A DNA stretch of 64,000 nucleotides from Prostheceraeus crozeri (GCA_907163375.1 CAJQUW010000515.1:248001-312000), one strand, 5' to 3'. Positions 1 through 12,089 are shown, counted from the first letter of the stretch. Notes: a model not told the origin generated them from the letters alone. Numbers and translations are program-made.

Positions 1-2232
1 AGGGTTATTGTCACCAAAATGAATGCATCTACACTTGTCTGGGTTGATGGATAACAGCCACTTTTTACTCCAATTTAGTAAAGAATTCAAATCATCTTGC
101 AGATGAATGGTAGAAGTACCTGACGACACTGGTAAGTAAATCCGAACATCATCCGCAAATTTTAAAATGAGCGAAGACCCGCTGCATGAATTGTCAATGT
201 CGTTTACATAGAGCAAAAACAGTATAGGACCCAGCACACTGCCTTGGAACACACCACTGGATACGCTTACTAGATCTGAATGTGAGCCATTAATTCGAAC
301 ATATTGCTCTCTATAACACAAAAATGATGTCAACCATCTCAGTAAAGCACCAGAAACGCTAAAAGATCTTAATTTGACAATGAGGTGTTTATGCGGAATC
401 TTATCAAAAGCTTTACAGAAGTCAATGTAAATTGCGTCAAAACAGTTACCATCATCTACGGATGATGAAATACACTCAAGAAAAGTCAAAAGAGCGGTTG
501 TACTTGACCGACCAGGTAGAAAGCCATGTTGCGAGTTATTCAATAAGGAATGAGAGATAACATGATCAAGAATAACACATTTAACAACTCTCTCTAATAA
601 CTTACAAACTGAAGAAGTAAGGCTGATGGGTCGATAATTAGAACAATCCGACTTACAACCCTTCTTGAAAATAGGAATTACACAGGCAACTTTCAAATCA
701 GAGGGAACAAACCCTTGTTGTGTGAACAATGTAAACAAACGGCTGAGAACATTTATGAGACATGGGCCACCTTCAATTAACATTTTATTTGAAATACCGT
801 CAGGACCAGGTGTTGAAAATGGATTCAAACTCTTTAAATGAAAGCGAACAATGTCTTCAGTGACAACTACATTTGAAATTTGATGGAAAACTGGATAGTC
901 ACAAGACGGAGGAACAACATCATCATTACAAAAAACCGAAGCAAAAAAATCACTAAAAGTTTCTGCAATTTCGGAGTCACATACAGCAAAATGACCATCA
1001 GGTTTCAAAACAGGAACTATAGAAGGCTTACAAGAAAGAGAGGAGTTTATGTATCTCCAGAAAGTTTTGGGATGGCGCTTACAATTGCGTGCAATTAATT
1101 GTTCATGCTCTCTGTTGAAATCAGAAATTGCTTCACTTAGTCTCTCATCCGCTTCCCTTCGCAATTGCTCACGTACTGAAGATGTAGACATGCCACACGC
1201 TCGATAAGTTCTCTTCCTCGCTCGGAAAGCGCGCAGGACCTCGCCTTTCAAGGGAACACCACTGAGAGACTTCTGTCTTTGAATTAATGGTATTGCATCT
1301 TTAGCTGCTTGAATTATAATGTCTCTTAGGGTTGACCACAACATCTCAGAGTCCGTCGAGTCAAAGAAACTGTCTGTAATTGAAGTGCTTAAAATGAGAC
1401 GGAATTTATACCAGTCAGCTTTAGAAAAATCGAAGCGTTTTGACATATAAAGAGGGGCAAGCACGCCATTATCAGCACGATCAGAGGTAAAGACAAGTTT
1501 ACACCGAACAACATTATGATCACTACCGGGAAATGGCTCGATAACTTCAACGATTTCGACAAAAGATTCATCATTGACTATAACAACATCAAGAATATTG
1601 TCATTACGCGTAGGAGAAACAACCATTTGGTTAAGAAAATTACTGTTGCAGGCATCAATCAAGAAATCATAGCTTGAAAGTCCACACATTGTAGACAACT
1701 CTATGTCAGGACAATTCAAATCACCAAAAAACACAATGGGACCAGAAAATGAATCGCACAAGTGATCGATAACAGCAGCAAAAGCTACGTCATTCATCTG
1801 AGAACTGCTCGGTGAACGATACAACCATCCAACTACCATACGCTTTTGATCAGAAACTTTCACAGTGCAAAAAACAGAGTCTTGAAAGTCGTTTGATACG
1901 GTAAATGTATGCGCAACTGGCAATATTTTTTTCTTGACAAATAGCAGCACACCACCAAAATTATGCAAACGATCTTTGCGGAAAATGACATATTCTGGGT
2001 GTGCAAGCAAAGCATCAGTTAAGCTTGGACAGCCCCATGATTCTGTTACAGCAAAAATGTCGGGGTCGTAAAAACTAATGAAAGTTTTGAGAGCATGCAG
2101 CTTGTTACAGATTGATCGAACGCTAGCTAAAAAACACGATATTTTCAACAAATTACAGGAGAAATTCTTAGATCTAATGTCAGGTGAGAAGGTGAAACCT
2201 TGTGAATCACTGCATGTACTGGGAGGCTTCAT
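1..2232 (-). CDS. LINE ORF2: endonuclease and reverse transcriptase, partial at window edge
   Basis: ORF2 nicks target DNA and copies the element RNA in place. The ATG is at 2232-2230, and 744 codons run without a stop to base 1. Endonuclease landmarks are VTES (about residue 61), YRSPSS (about 138), GDLN (about 170), LDVVIVND and SDH (about 237). RT landmarks are IPIFKKG, YRPISL (about 533), FLPGRSST, FCKAFDKIPH, the G-FQGSVLGP block and the catalytic FADD (about 692). The usual proline of the GVPQG block is Phe here. The start is one base after the ORF1 stop (TAA-C-ATG), which favours reinitiation or coupled translation. The thumb and C-terminus are beyond the window. Confidence 0.93.
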   Translation of the reverse strand, partial: MKPPSTCSDSQGFTFSPDIRSKNFSCNLLKISCFLASVRSICNKLHALKTFISFYDPDIFAVTESWGCPSLTDALLAHPEYVIFRKDRLHNFGGVLLFVKKKILPVAHTFTVSNDFQDSVFCTVKVSDQKRMVVGWLYRSPSSSQMNDVAFAAVIDHLCDSFSGPIVFFGDLNCPDIELSTMCGLSSYDFLIDACNSNFLNQMVVSPTRNDNILDVVIVNDESFVEIVEVIEPFPGSDHNVVRCKLVFTSDRADNGVLAPLYMSKRFDFSKADWYKFRLILSTSITDSFFDSTDSEMLWSTLRDIIIQAAKDAIPLIQRQKSLSGVPLKGEVLRAFRARKRTYRACGMSTSSVREQLRREADERLSEAISDFNREHEQLIARNCKRHPKTFWRYINSSLSCKPSIVPVLKPDGHFAVCDSEIAETFSDFFASVFCNDDVVPPSCDYPVFHQISNVVVTEDIVRFHLKSLNPFSTPGPDGISNKMLIEGGPCLINVLSRLFTLFTQQGFVPSDLKVACVIPIFKKGCKSDCSNYRPISLTSSVCKLLERVVKCVILDHVISHSLLNNSQHGFLPGRSSTTALLTFLECISSSVDDGNCFDAIYIDFCKAFDKIPHKHLIVKLRSFSVSGALLRWLTSFLCYREQYVRINGSHSDLVSVSSGVFQGSVLGPILFLLYVNDIDNSCSGSSLILKFADDVRIYLPVSSGTSTIHLQDDLNSLLNWSKKWLLSINPDKCRCIHFGDNNP

Positions 2233-2233
2233 G

Positions 2234-3010
2234 TTAGGAGTAGTCCGAGCCTGAACGAAAAGGCTGCTGAACTATTCTACCTCTACGTATAATGACGTTT
2301 TCACCAGATTCTTTGCGAGCTTTCAATTCAATACGCAGCCGTCGCTCTTCCATTTGTTCGCACAACGTTAAATCGGGCTTCACACATACCCTCTCCATAA
2401 ATTTAGCATCATTTTTACGTTTACGAAAGAATGCTTTCATTTCGCGCTGTTTCTCATCAAACGAATCAAAGACCAGCTTAATAGGTCTGATCTTGCCTGA
2501 TCTTCTACCTAGGCGAAAATGTACAGGGAAATTCTTGTCGTCAGAATTTTCCCCTATACCGTCCAACAGATTGCGTATCCCAACTTTATCGTGATTTTCA
2601 CCATCTGCATTGTCTTGTGATTCGGACAAGCCAAACACTATCAAATTATTTCTTCGGTTTTCTTTATCTTTCATTTCTTGAATTATTTCCGTCTCTATTT
2701 CGTGCCTCATCTCAAGAAATTGGCCATTGAGTTTAAGCATAGCTTGATCCATCTCATTTTTCAAAATCGAATGTTTCTGGTTTTGCTCGTCCATTAATTC
2801 TTGTTTCAGGCTGCGCACAGCATCTGCCACTACCATCTTTAGGGTCTGGGGGTCGAAGCCCGTCTGTACCTTGTCACTTTCATCAGCGAATCTAATCGCA
2901 TCTTTGAGAGCTTCTGCCAATTGTCTTTTGGACAGTTTGCTAATTTGTGACATAGATAGCCGCCTGGCATCATCAAAGCACAAAGATTGATCGGCTTCTC
3001 CAGCAGACAT
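2234..3010 (-). CDS. LINE ORF1 RNA-binding protein, 258 aa
   Basis: ORF1 proteins of this type trimerise through a coiled coil and coat the element RNA. Residues about 56-116 are charged and heptad-like (EL..EQNQKH, EMDQAML, EIETEIIQEM). They are followed from about residue 117 by RRNNLIVFGLSES, the start of the RRM-like domain seen in L1-type ORF1p. A basic, arginine-rich C-terminal third (RKRKND, RRLRIELKARKES, IIRRGRIV) follows. No CCHC zinc knuckles are visible. The length is normal for a short LINE ORF1. The stop is one base from the ORF2 ATG. The protein is a LINE ORF1, not a host gene. The clade is inferred. Confidence 0.85.
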   Translation of the reverse strand: MSAGEADQSLCFDDARRLSMSQISKLSKRQLAEALKDAIRFADESDKVQTGFDPQTLKMVVADAVRSLKQELMDEQNQKHSILKNEMDQAMLKLNGQFLEMRHEIETEIIQEMKDKENRRNNLIVFGLSESQDNADGENHDKVGIRNLLDGIGENSDDKNFPVHFRLGRRSGKIRPIKLVFDSFDEKQREMKAFFRKRKNDAKFMERVCVKPDLTLCEQMEERRLRIELKARKESGENVIIRRGRIVQQPFRSGSDYS

Positions 3011-3540
3011 AGTGGTTATACAATGTAGAGGAAATGAAGATAATAATAACCAAAGAGAGACACAGTTGCCAAGTTACCACCAATGACGTCACCAAAAAAT
3101 CGATAATTGAATGATCACCGAACAGGGGTTTACGGCCCAAAGTATGAAATCAGCTGATTACAACGATTATTCAGTGACAAAACCACTGTAACAAGGTATG
3201 GCAGCACAAGACACGAACAATTTCTATGCCCGAAGACCACGCGAGACAGGGACACTGCGGAAATCCAATTTGGAATAACCAACACTGATTCGTGACACCA
3301 ACAAATAATGAGCGATGATCAAACGCGTTGAAGTGGAAATAAGGAGGAAAATCACTAATATCCAATAAACGAATAGCAGGGCAAACACAAGACCAACTCC
3401 AACGTATCCAGCGGGTGATGGCGAACAAAACAATACCAAACTCTCCACCAGCAAACACTCAGAAACACGAGAAATGACACCAAAACACGATACTACGAGA
3501 GCAGACGAAGAACACGACCGTCACCCACGGCCTCTGATGG
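3011..3540 (-). promoter_or_regulatory. Probable 5' leader and internal promoter region of the LINE
   Basis: About 530 bp upstream of ORF1 are more balanced in base composition than the flanking AT-rich DNA, and the change occurs close to 3540. No long conserved ORF is visible. LINE leaders usually carry an internal promoter, but I see no specific motif, so the role is inferred from position. Confidence 0.4.
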
Positions 3541-5760
3541 TGATTTGATCAATGATCAATGAGACTTTCACTGGAACAGTATGCAAGTCGTCAGGGATAA
3601 TGAAAAATTTATTTTCATTTCTATTGCTCCTTTCAATCAATTAATTAAAATTGGTTCTTTTAAGGAATTAATTGATTGAAATTGAAAAGTTATGCCAAAA
3701 ACTACTTGAAATTCGAATTGCTAAGCAATCGATGAATTGACATTCAAATGCTTTTTGATACTACCTGTTTCAAGGACAATCTGATTTCTGACCATAACTG
3801 AACGATGGCGGGCATCTGTGATGAATAATTGGCTGAAGAATCCTAGAGATTAACTGAGCAGACATTGGACATCTTGTAGCTGATGACTTTTAAATCTGTT
3901 GCAACTTTTTCGAATGAGGAAGAAAGTACACGGAATCCTAAGTAATAGAGGTTGTGCGCGCATGTCGCGTCCTGTTGCCGCAGGCAGATAATACAGACGT
4001 CCGTTTGAGTGGCGGACTATTGAGAACGCAAATGAAAACAATTGGACACTGATCGACCTGATCGAGTGCTGCGAACGATAACTCCTTCTGTTGATATTAG
4101 AGAGACGCAAACATCATGCAAGTATTTGAATAAAGTAGACCTAATTTAAACTTGACACCGAACATTTCCATCAAGCAGGAATTTCTGAGCAATCGATATT
4201 TTGCAATTGGAATTTGAGTCAAACAAATAGGTAACATAGGAAACTGATGCAATCAATTGATAGATAATTGGATTTAATGAGCAATTAATCAGTTGACATC
4301 AATTGAAATTCAATTAATTTTTGATGATCCCCTCATGTCGCTTTTATTGCTGGCTGAGTAGATGAAACGTGTCTGGCGATGCTACATTTTTAATTTCTGA
4401 ATATTTAGTAAACATCCATCGAAAACCTATCGAAGCACATAATTAATAACTGTCCGAATGGACAAATCTATCAAGAAAATAATTATGTCAAATAATTATC
4501 TGTAATCGTTTTTCATCCTTTAATTTTTACTGATCCTTTGTCACTCTGTACGAAATGTGAATTCGAATAGTCCAACAAAAATAATCAAAATACACTGGAC
4601 GAACCTTGTTACAATTTCGGAATCAAAATAAGGAATGGAAGAGTTGATTTGAGCATCGAATTGGTAGAAATTCAAATCGGATTATTTTTCGATATATGAT
4701 CATTTGATATTTCATCTTCAAACGTTTTCCTACTGTGACATTGACCTTTCAGCAAAATCAATCAAAAAATCATGTTTATGATACATCTCCACGCCCGCCA
4801 CATATAACTAACAGCCAATTATTTCATGAATTGTTATTGTTTCATCGCTTGGTGGTGCGTATTTTGTTTCGTATTTAAATGTACTAAGAAATTATCAGCT
4901 TCGAACGGTCACATGGTTGGAAATTCCCACTGAATAATAAGTGGAAGATGATGTCTGACCATTGTATGTAGTGGCAATTTTGAATCTAAACAAATCTTTG
5001 AACTTTTAGATACTGGTGGTTATTAAGTCATCAGGAACATTATGAAATGACGTTACTCAACATGATATTAGTAATATTTAAACCCCAAAATGTGATGGTC
5101 ATTATTGGCTTTATTGTGAATATTTTTTTGAGTTTTCACTATATTCTTGAGAAAGAGAATTTTCTTTTCTAGACATAATCGCACACAAAAATTCGAATGC
5201 CGTTTACGTAAAAATTTGCAATTGATTTTTGTCATTTAAGAGATATGAAAAGCACGATCGAAAGACAGAAGACTAACAGCACATACAGCATCACCGATAA
5301 TGTTAATTTGATAACGTACTTAAGTATTTGACTACTTCGGTTTGAAGAGACTATGAATTCAGCAGATAGACCAATCTAAACATGCAATAGCTATCCACGG
5401 AAATCAAGTAGCCGTTCAAGTTCAGGAATGAGTAGACTTCCATCACTGATGAAGTCACTTCAAGTTTGAGATGTTTTGAAATGGACAGGTCAGCCTCATG
5501 CGACACCGTTAAAGAAGCCCCATCAGTAGCCTATCATATCTGATAGGCAGTAGTCATAAGAAAGAGAGATTCTTTGTTCAATCGTCGCAATTATTCCACT
5601 AGTAGCTGACTTCTGCCATCATGATTCTGCCTGCGATTTTTCAATAACTAACGACCTTAAGTTTATCAGTTTTCCAATTATTTCCATATGTCTACGCGAG
5701 CATCAATCTAATAAGCAATTTAAAGCAGTGTTATGTTGACAAAATTGAATGATTATTATT
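3541..5760. other. AT-rich noncoding stretch with a hairpin
   Basis: No coding signal. A perfect 16-bp inverted repeat (TTTCAATCAATTAATT) has arms at 3631-3646 and 3666-3681. Further CAATTGAT-like motifs are scattered at 4190-4320. Confidence 0.5.
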
Positions 5761-6040
5761 GTCATACGCCCAGGCAAACTGGCACTCTGTAGTCTTCGTT
5801 GATTTTTCCGTCGCACAGCAAAGCCAGGATACGTGAAGGCCGAGCAGCCTTTTTCAGTTATTCGGATTGTTCAGCTATCCTAAATATCATGAGCTAGTTT
5901 GGGCCTTGTAGGGCAAAAAGCCTACAAAGCCTTTGGCCGCTAAGGGATTTTGTGCTTTAATGGTTCAAGTCTATACAGTTGTGATACAGTCAATCTTATT
6001 TCATTGGGACAACCGCCTTATTGGGGCGAAAAATGATTTA
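5761..6040. mobile_element. Possible transposon remnant, family unknown
   Basis: This patch is richer in G and C than its surroundings. It has short self-complementary motifs around 5912-5945 (GGGCCTTGTAGGGC, then AAGCCTACAAAGCC) of the kind found in element tails. No protein match is visible, so this is only a suggestion. Confidence 0.2.
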
Positions 6041-8574
6041 ACATCCATGCCCTAATATGCTTTCGGTTTTCGTGGTATTTCCTCTTAAAGTATTCGAAAA
6101 AAGTACTCTATCTAATGCGCAGCATCGAGTCCATGGGTGCACACTTCTATAAAATAAGTCACGCATTATGAGAGACAATTAATAGATTTCTTCGATCATT
6201 ATCTAAATTGTATAATTCTATTCTAATGAAACATTACTTTAATAGCCGACGATATGGGCGTGTTGACGAAATGCTTTAATGTTTGACGCGCGCTAGATGA
6301 CATTTACCACTTTGTAGTTTTAGATTCTATCATCCTTATGCTATTCCATGTTATTCTGCATGTACCACTGTGTTCTGTTCTGATAAAGCATGGAAGTTTG
6401 TCAGGGAACTGATGCATACGTAGATACAAAATACCTTGTAGATACAGAATACAGTCAAATACCTGGATACGTAGGAAAATGTTGATTTCTTTTTAGGTCT
6501 GTCAAGCAAAGCGAGAAAAGGTCTCTGACATTACTCTGAAGGTCATTCATTCTTTCTATAATTCCGCTAAATGAATATAGAATTTTAGGATATTCTACCT
6601 CATTGCCAATTGCGTAGGAGGAAAAGATAACGCTTGAAAGAAAAAAATGATCAACCATCAAAAACGGGTGAATACATATAAATACATTGTAGCAGTTGAC
6701 GTTTGACATTTGCAGGAGCATGATTCAATTCATTTATGCTATTGTTTTAGCGATCTATCCATTGTGAAACTATTGCTTTGATATCTTTTGATTTTTACAA
6801 CGACTAAATAAATTGGTTTTGTAGATAAATAGTAACTTCATCATTGTTTTCTTATTATATGATCTTATTCTATCAACGTTTTCAAAACTGCTGAGAAAAA
6901 TGAGAACGTTTCTAATTTCCCACGAGAACGTGAAGACACCTCCGAAGTCCAAGTGTAATTTATCGGGAAAGGAGTCAAAATGGGATAAGAATGACAATCT
7001 GTCAGTGAAGTCATTCGTTTTCTGTATCGTAGAAGCATTTTATCGGAGATAATTCTGCTCAAGTTTAAATATTTCTTTCGTCTACATCTAATGTCACTTA
7101 GTTAAATTTCAAAATTAAACAAGGAAAATGAAAGTGGGTTGAATTTCTTTGGATATGTGAAATTACAGCACTTCACTTGATCTTGTTGTGTAGGTTGCAC
7201 GTACTAAGCTTGTAAATTTGCATTTCGTCGTTGTCCGACAATATCTCACATGTGACTTCAAGGTCATTGGTTAATACCTACTATGTGTCAAATTACAAAC
7301 TTTTCAGGAGAAGCAAAAAACTGTCTGTAGATTGTAATTCTTATTGAAAATGGAAGCCATCTTAGCACGTGGCTTTCAACATCCTTCTACTATCGACAAG
7401 ATATTTTCAAATACACATTGAATCCAAGAAGGGGCTGCCATTGGGTGTAATTCATTTTAAGAATGCACATGTGAGATTTTACTTGCTAGCATTCCAGGGC
7501 CAAACTTTTCAGCAACATTTCCTTAAGATTTAGGTTGAAATAGTCGCTGAAATTTTAACACAGGATCTGGGTAAGCATCAATATAACTTTTATCGAAAAA
7601 AAACAAAAATTGCTAAAAAAAGCACATATGCAATATTACCACGACAACGACGAATTATACTATCCATGCACTGACGTCAAGGTAAGTTTTGTGTTTGTTG
7701 AAGTCATGAATGATATTTTAGAAGCGGTTCACAATAAAATATAGTATAAATCTTTATTATCAGGTAATCGAAAATCAAAAATTTACATTTTCAAGGAATT
7801 CAAAAACAGACTTCTCTCCTCCGCGATCCTTCTATTTTTGCAAATTTTAGACAGCTTCTTTTATCTTATAAGGTTAGCCTACTATCGTTTTATGCTTTTG
7901 TAACTTGAATCTCATGCAGTAAGCGGAGAGCAAACAGATTTCTGACGATGACCACTTCAGATAGTCGAACTATTAAGTTTGCCTTCTTATTTTTATCCGA
8001 AGTTGCAATAAGAAAATTATTTTTCAAATATTCGAATACTATTCAATGAAATGAATAGTCGAATTTCATAATTTACGCTTATAAGGTTGCATAATTTTAT
8101 CGCATTATTTCAAAGATCACGATGATGGCTTCTTCAGTTTCGCGCGATTCGTGGGTGACAACTCACATTAGTCTCAACATCATGTGATTTGCATGAAGAT
8201 ATTTCTTGCGACTAATTATGTGCTTGGATTTATTAACTATAATATCTCAACAAGTAAATGGAAATAAAATACAGCCCCGGCCCTGCCCACCTGCAAGTCC
8301 GCACGAACCTGTTGTCAAATTTCTGATTGTCTGTACTTGCAATTATGCAGTTCACCAGCAACAAATAGGATATAAGATGGCAGCAGCGTCAAATTGTAAC
8401 TGACTGACCATTTTTCGTCTTATCATTTATTAGAAACTTGGAAGATTCACAGCTGTTGGTTAAATTCATGTTGAAGTGTCTCAAACAGATTGAAAGTTCT
8501 TATTTTGGTGTTACTTGCACGACACCTAATGAGAGTTCGCGTCAAAGTTGAAATGACAATGAACTTTGAAAGAC
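6041..8574. other. AT-rich noncoding stretch
   Basis: I see no gene, clear element end or tandem repeat here. The short open frames on both strands have AT-driven composition and no recognisable motif. Confidence 0.5.
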
Positions 8575-8704
8575 GTTTTCAGGGTCACGTATCTAAAATT
8601 CATGGTGTTTCAATCTCATATTTCTTTAAAATTCCAGGTTTCTCAGGGTCAAATTTCTATAAAATTCCAGGTTTCTAAGGGTCAAACTTCCTTGAAATTC
8701 GAAG
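8575..8704 (+). repeat. 33-bp minisatellite, about four units
   Basis: Units of 33 bp begin at 8606, 8639 and 8672, with a shorter divergent unit before them. The two best units share TTTCTnAGGGTCAAA and AAATTCCAGG-like segments. It is short, diverged and unrelated in sequence to the 34-bp array at 41-49 kb. Confidence 0.75.
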
Positions 8705-9020
8705 TCATCACCACGCTGTGATATATACATTCTATGTGGGAATGTGCTCGTCAGTAAATAATTATAGTGGAATACGGATCTAACCACTATCATATATAGG
8801 TGCAACAGGAGAATGAAATGTTTTCAAAATGCTAGACAATATGCAGCGACAGGTACTTAGCAGTGGTCACTACTGACTCAGAAGAATAGCATTCAACAAA
8901 GAGTATAATCGCAATGATCATGATGAATTGAACGACAAGTTGTTGTCTGGCGCCTTCAAAATGAACTTATTGTGCGATGAAAACGGTTGTTACCCAATAC
9001 GGGAAGCTGTGTGCTTGGGC

Positions 9021-10259
9021 CACATGGAGAAATTGCCTTGTCTGTGTGCTTGGGTCTACAGATGATTTTTTTCAAAACTTGATGGTCACGGTCAGAGCTG
9101 CACGCAAGGGACAAGAAGATCAATTCTCCATTGAACATAATGCAAATTCAAGTATGAATTCTGGCAAACCAGAAGATTAACATCACATTCAGCAAACTTA
9201 AATCGCGAGGAGTCGAACGGTGTGAAAAATATTTCCACTTGACGAATTTATCACGGAGGAAAATTGAGTCAAACATAGAGTAAGTATATTAGGTAGAGTG
9301 TTAACTCCGCATTTATTAAATTCCCAATGTGCATACAATTCGATTTCATTAGATGAACTCGAGGGGATATAGTTGGAATTGTTACCAAATGTGGCATGCA
9401 AATTTTTGCAGTTTTGATGAAATTACCAAGGAATTTAATTATCATGATAGTAATGCAGAAGGAATGATGTTATTTTACAAATTCTCAGTGTCATGACCGC
9501 CTTGGTGAGTTAATGTTTGTTAAATTATCAATTTGATAGGTTCTTATACTTTCATGCTGAACCTCAAGAGTATTTTCTTAAGCGTGATCATATCACAGGC
9601 AACCTGCCACTGGCAGAGCAAAATCACATAATCAAGGACAATGATTTCAATTAACTTTGAAAGATGTAAATGGGTCCACATCACTATTCAGATTCAAAAA
9701 ATGAAACATGAATTTAGTGAATCATAAAATCATGCCAGTGAAAATGAAATTAAAAACTTGAAATTTCAACCGAGAAAGCAAAAGCAGATCTCGACTTTTT
9801 AATGAAGACTTCCATTATGATGCAGCTCATTAAATTTCCTCATCAGTTATATTTCCGCTTAATTATAATGCTTGTTAGCAAATATTCATTCCTTTGATAT
9901 CCAACTTGTTTCACACCACTTATAAAGAGGACGTCATCTCGGTAGTATATAAATACAGGAATAACTTGAAAAATCTTAGCTTTTTAAAACTGCTCAAATA
10001 ATTTTTTGGACAGCAGGAACGTTATCTCCGCAAAAAACTAAATCTTTTCATATAAAAATTTTTACTGTATACAGATACTTTTTTAAGTCGACACTCTACC
10101 TATATATACTTACTCTATGGAGTCAAAGATGTGCACTTTTCACTTGACAGCCCTGCCTGCAATCTGACCGCTGATGATTGTGTGTTCGCTGATACGAACT
10201 ACTTCTACAATACGCGCGCTTGGCCAATCAAGCAAGTCAGAGAGAGACGAATCTCTATG
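9021..10259 (-). mobile_element. hAT-type non-autonomous element A, copy 1, split by another element
   Basis: The left segment (9021-9273) and right segment (about 10128-10259) together match the reverse complement of the element at 38898-39381. Shared stretches include GAATTTATCACGGAGGA and CTTGGCCAATCA. The right end reads GACGAATCTCTATG, the inverted counterpart of CATAGAGATGGATTCGTC at 38898. The left end CACATGGAGAAATTGC corresponds to the other terminus. The copy is interrupted by the element at 9274-10119. I could not recognise an outer target-site duplication, so this copy is probably older than the one at 38.9 kb. It carries no transposase. Confidence 0.8.
9274..10119. mobile_element. 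hAT-type non-autonomous element B, with perfect 8-bp target duplication
   Basis: The element starts CATAGAGTAAGTATAT and ends with the inverted form, ATATACTTACTCTATG. It is flanked on both sides by GAGTCAAA (9266-9273 and 10120-10127), a perfect 8-bp duplication as made by hAT transposases. The related copy at 38898-39381 has the unduplicated target site near 39116-39126. The 846-bp interior is AT-rich and encodes nothing recognisable. It must have been mobilised in trans. Confidence 0.9.
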
Positions 10260-11727
10260 TCAATTTCTATCACTTGCTCCCATTACATACAATAACTCAG
10301 ATAGGATTATGTCTGCTCTAGACTAAGCCACACACAAATGAATCTGCCTCTGTGGTTTGGGCAAACAAAATTCCGTCAGACGTTCGGATCTTTCCCAGAT
10401 ACTTTGGTTCTACTCGCCTACTTGCATTTAAATCGGTTACCTTTCCAGATTAATTGAACCCCTGAGTGCCTGGTCTAATAATAAGAGACTGTACACAATG
10501 AAAGCAAATTTATCTATAATTCGTAGGACACAACTTCTTGGAAATACTATTGGAAATGCTCGAAAATTAACTGCTACTTGGAAACATGATTATTCGAATT
10601 TCTGAGCTAAACGTTTTCTTCGCCGTAGAAAATTCAAGTCATTTTTAAGAATATAAGATGCAAGAAATGTACGCATTATCTACAATGGTTGCTTTACGCA
10701 ACTGATCAATGGCGGGTAGATAAAGAAATTAGGAAACGTTTAGCTTTGCAAAATCATCTTCTCCTCCCATCAAATGTTCAAAGTAACTTGAAGGAGGGGT
10801 GGGAAAGGGTGAAGCCATGTGTTACACATGTACATTATATCATTGCTTACGTGTAAATTTCCTTCCGATATTACATATCATTAGTTATCTAATTTTACTG
10901 ATTTTTCCTTCCGAATAAGATAAACCTATTTTCACAATTCGTTTGTCAATTTTACCATCGACCTCTCAACTTCGCCAGATATGACATGCGTGTTCTTGGT
11001 ATCATATGGAAACCGATATTACTATTCATCACACCGATAATACAGCAAAGAATGATTGCATAAACGTTACTCAGCAGGAATATAATCTGCACTAATGGCT
11101 ACATCACCATACGCTCCTTTTCAGGCAGGATTCTTTAAAATTTTACTCAGCTTCATACGTATGTATAACTCAATTTACTGTTCATGCATATATTATTTCA
11201 TCAAAATATCAGTCCAGCCCTCGCTAATAATTAAAAAAGTTTAGTAATATGATACCTCCAGGCTGTTTATATTAATAAACATTCATGATCTCTAATTGTA
11301 TGCATTCGATTTACATGACTCATGTCATCATCAAAACCATCCAAGTACCCTTTCGTGCTACGTGTATGAATGTACTCTACTTCGGGTGTCTTACTTCTTC
11401 TTCCTGTTTCACTACAGTACTTTATCTGAACAGATTTGAACACATTTGAACATCTGAACACATTCAAATCATATAAGGCTGCAAACATAGTTATTTCGTC
11501 ATTCAGATAATTGAGAATCATTAAATATGCTAATGTTCAATATCTCTTATGGCATCTTTATACATTAACTTTAAAATCATTTATCATGTCTCATTTCATA
11601 TTTGTGTTCTCTGTTCAAAAATAGACTTTGATATTTTGACGATGTGAATATTGCGTAACATCATAGTGAAGATGGTGTGAAAATCACATGGGAAATTCGA
11701 GAGAGAATTTATATAAGTCTCCACTCA
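10260..11727. other. AT-rich noncoding stretch
   Basis: No gene or element is recognised. A weak splice-like segment near 10430-10450 was considered and not accepted as an exon. If the host gene continues leftward, its next intron begins here. Confidence 0.4.
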
Positions 11728-11795
11728 CCTGCTATTACTCCACGACATTGCTCAATTGAAGGTCCGCTAATTTTTACTGGATATGCTTGACGCAA
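11728..11795 (-). CDS. Exon 6 of the unknown host gene
   Basis: The acceptor is TTTTTTCATTACAG and the donor is CAG|GTGAGTGG. The 68-nt exon takes one base to complete an Arg codon from the previous exon. It then reads LRQAYPVKISGPSIEQCRGV and IA, ending one base into a codon. The frame is open, and the splice signals are among the strongest in the set. No downstream exon is identified within the window. Confidence 0.72.
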
Positions 11796-11936
11796 TCTGT
11801 AATGAAAAAATGATAGCAATTATCCTTTCATGAGTAGATCTGTGATTTTAAGACAATTCAAAATCGCATCAGATACATAATGATTAACATAAAATTTCGT
11901 CAGCTTTGCTAGTTTAGTATTTGATCATTCACATTG

Positions 11937-11963
11937 CACACACACACACACACCCCCCCCCCC
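11937..11963. repeat. Microsatellite (CA)8 followed by C11
   Basis: Eight CA dinucleotides run directly into eleven C residues. It lies about 130 bp left of the hAT fragment starting near 12090. The following CGAGAAGGCGAC loosely echoes the element's terminus, so the left edge of that element may be rearranged. Confidence 0.95.
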
Positions 11964-12089
11964 GAGAAGGCGACATCGATAAGTAAACTCTCTCATTATA
12001 ATGTGGCCCTGAAATTTAATTTTTCAAATTTGTCGCATTTTCAGTTAGATGTTCCGCGCTTATCCAATTTCTTGTCAGTGTCAGTTATA

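Larger units (their letters stand above)
1..3540 (-). mobile_element. LINE (non-LTR retrotransposon), 5' part, apparently intact
   Basis: A two-ORF LINE reads on the minus strand from about 3540 off the left edge of the window. It has a 5' leader of roughly 500 bp, ORF1, and ORF2 with an apurinic-type endonuclease followed by reverse transcriptase. I translated ORF2 line by line to the window edge and found no stop, and ORF1 is also open, so the copy looks young and may be full length. The 3' end and any target-site duplication lie outside the window. The architecture (coiled coil plus an L1-ORF1-like RNA-binding fold in ORF1, then endonuclease plus RT) fits the CR1/L2/jockey group. I do not assign a clade more finely. 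The left end of the leader is set only by the change in base composition near 3540. Confidence 0.85.

Noticed and set aside
1389-1574. Other-frame ORFs within the left LINE, such as 880-1098, 1389-1574 and 2292-2594
   Set aside because: They are shadows of the continuous ORF1 and ORF2 readings.
10428-10450. Further downstream host exon ending at GGTAACC
   Set aside because: The acceptor lacks a pyrimidine tract and the segment is too short to judge.
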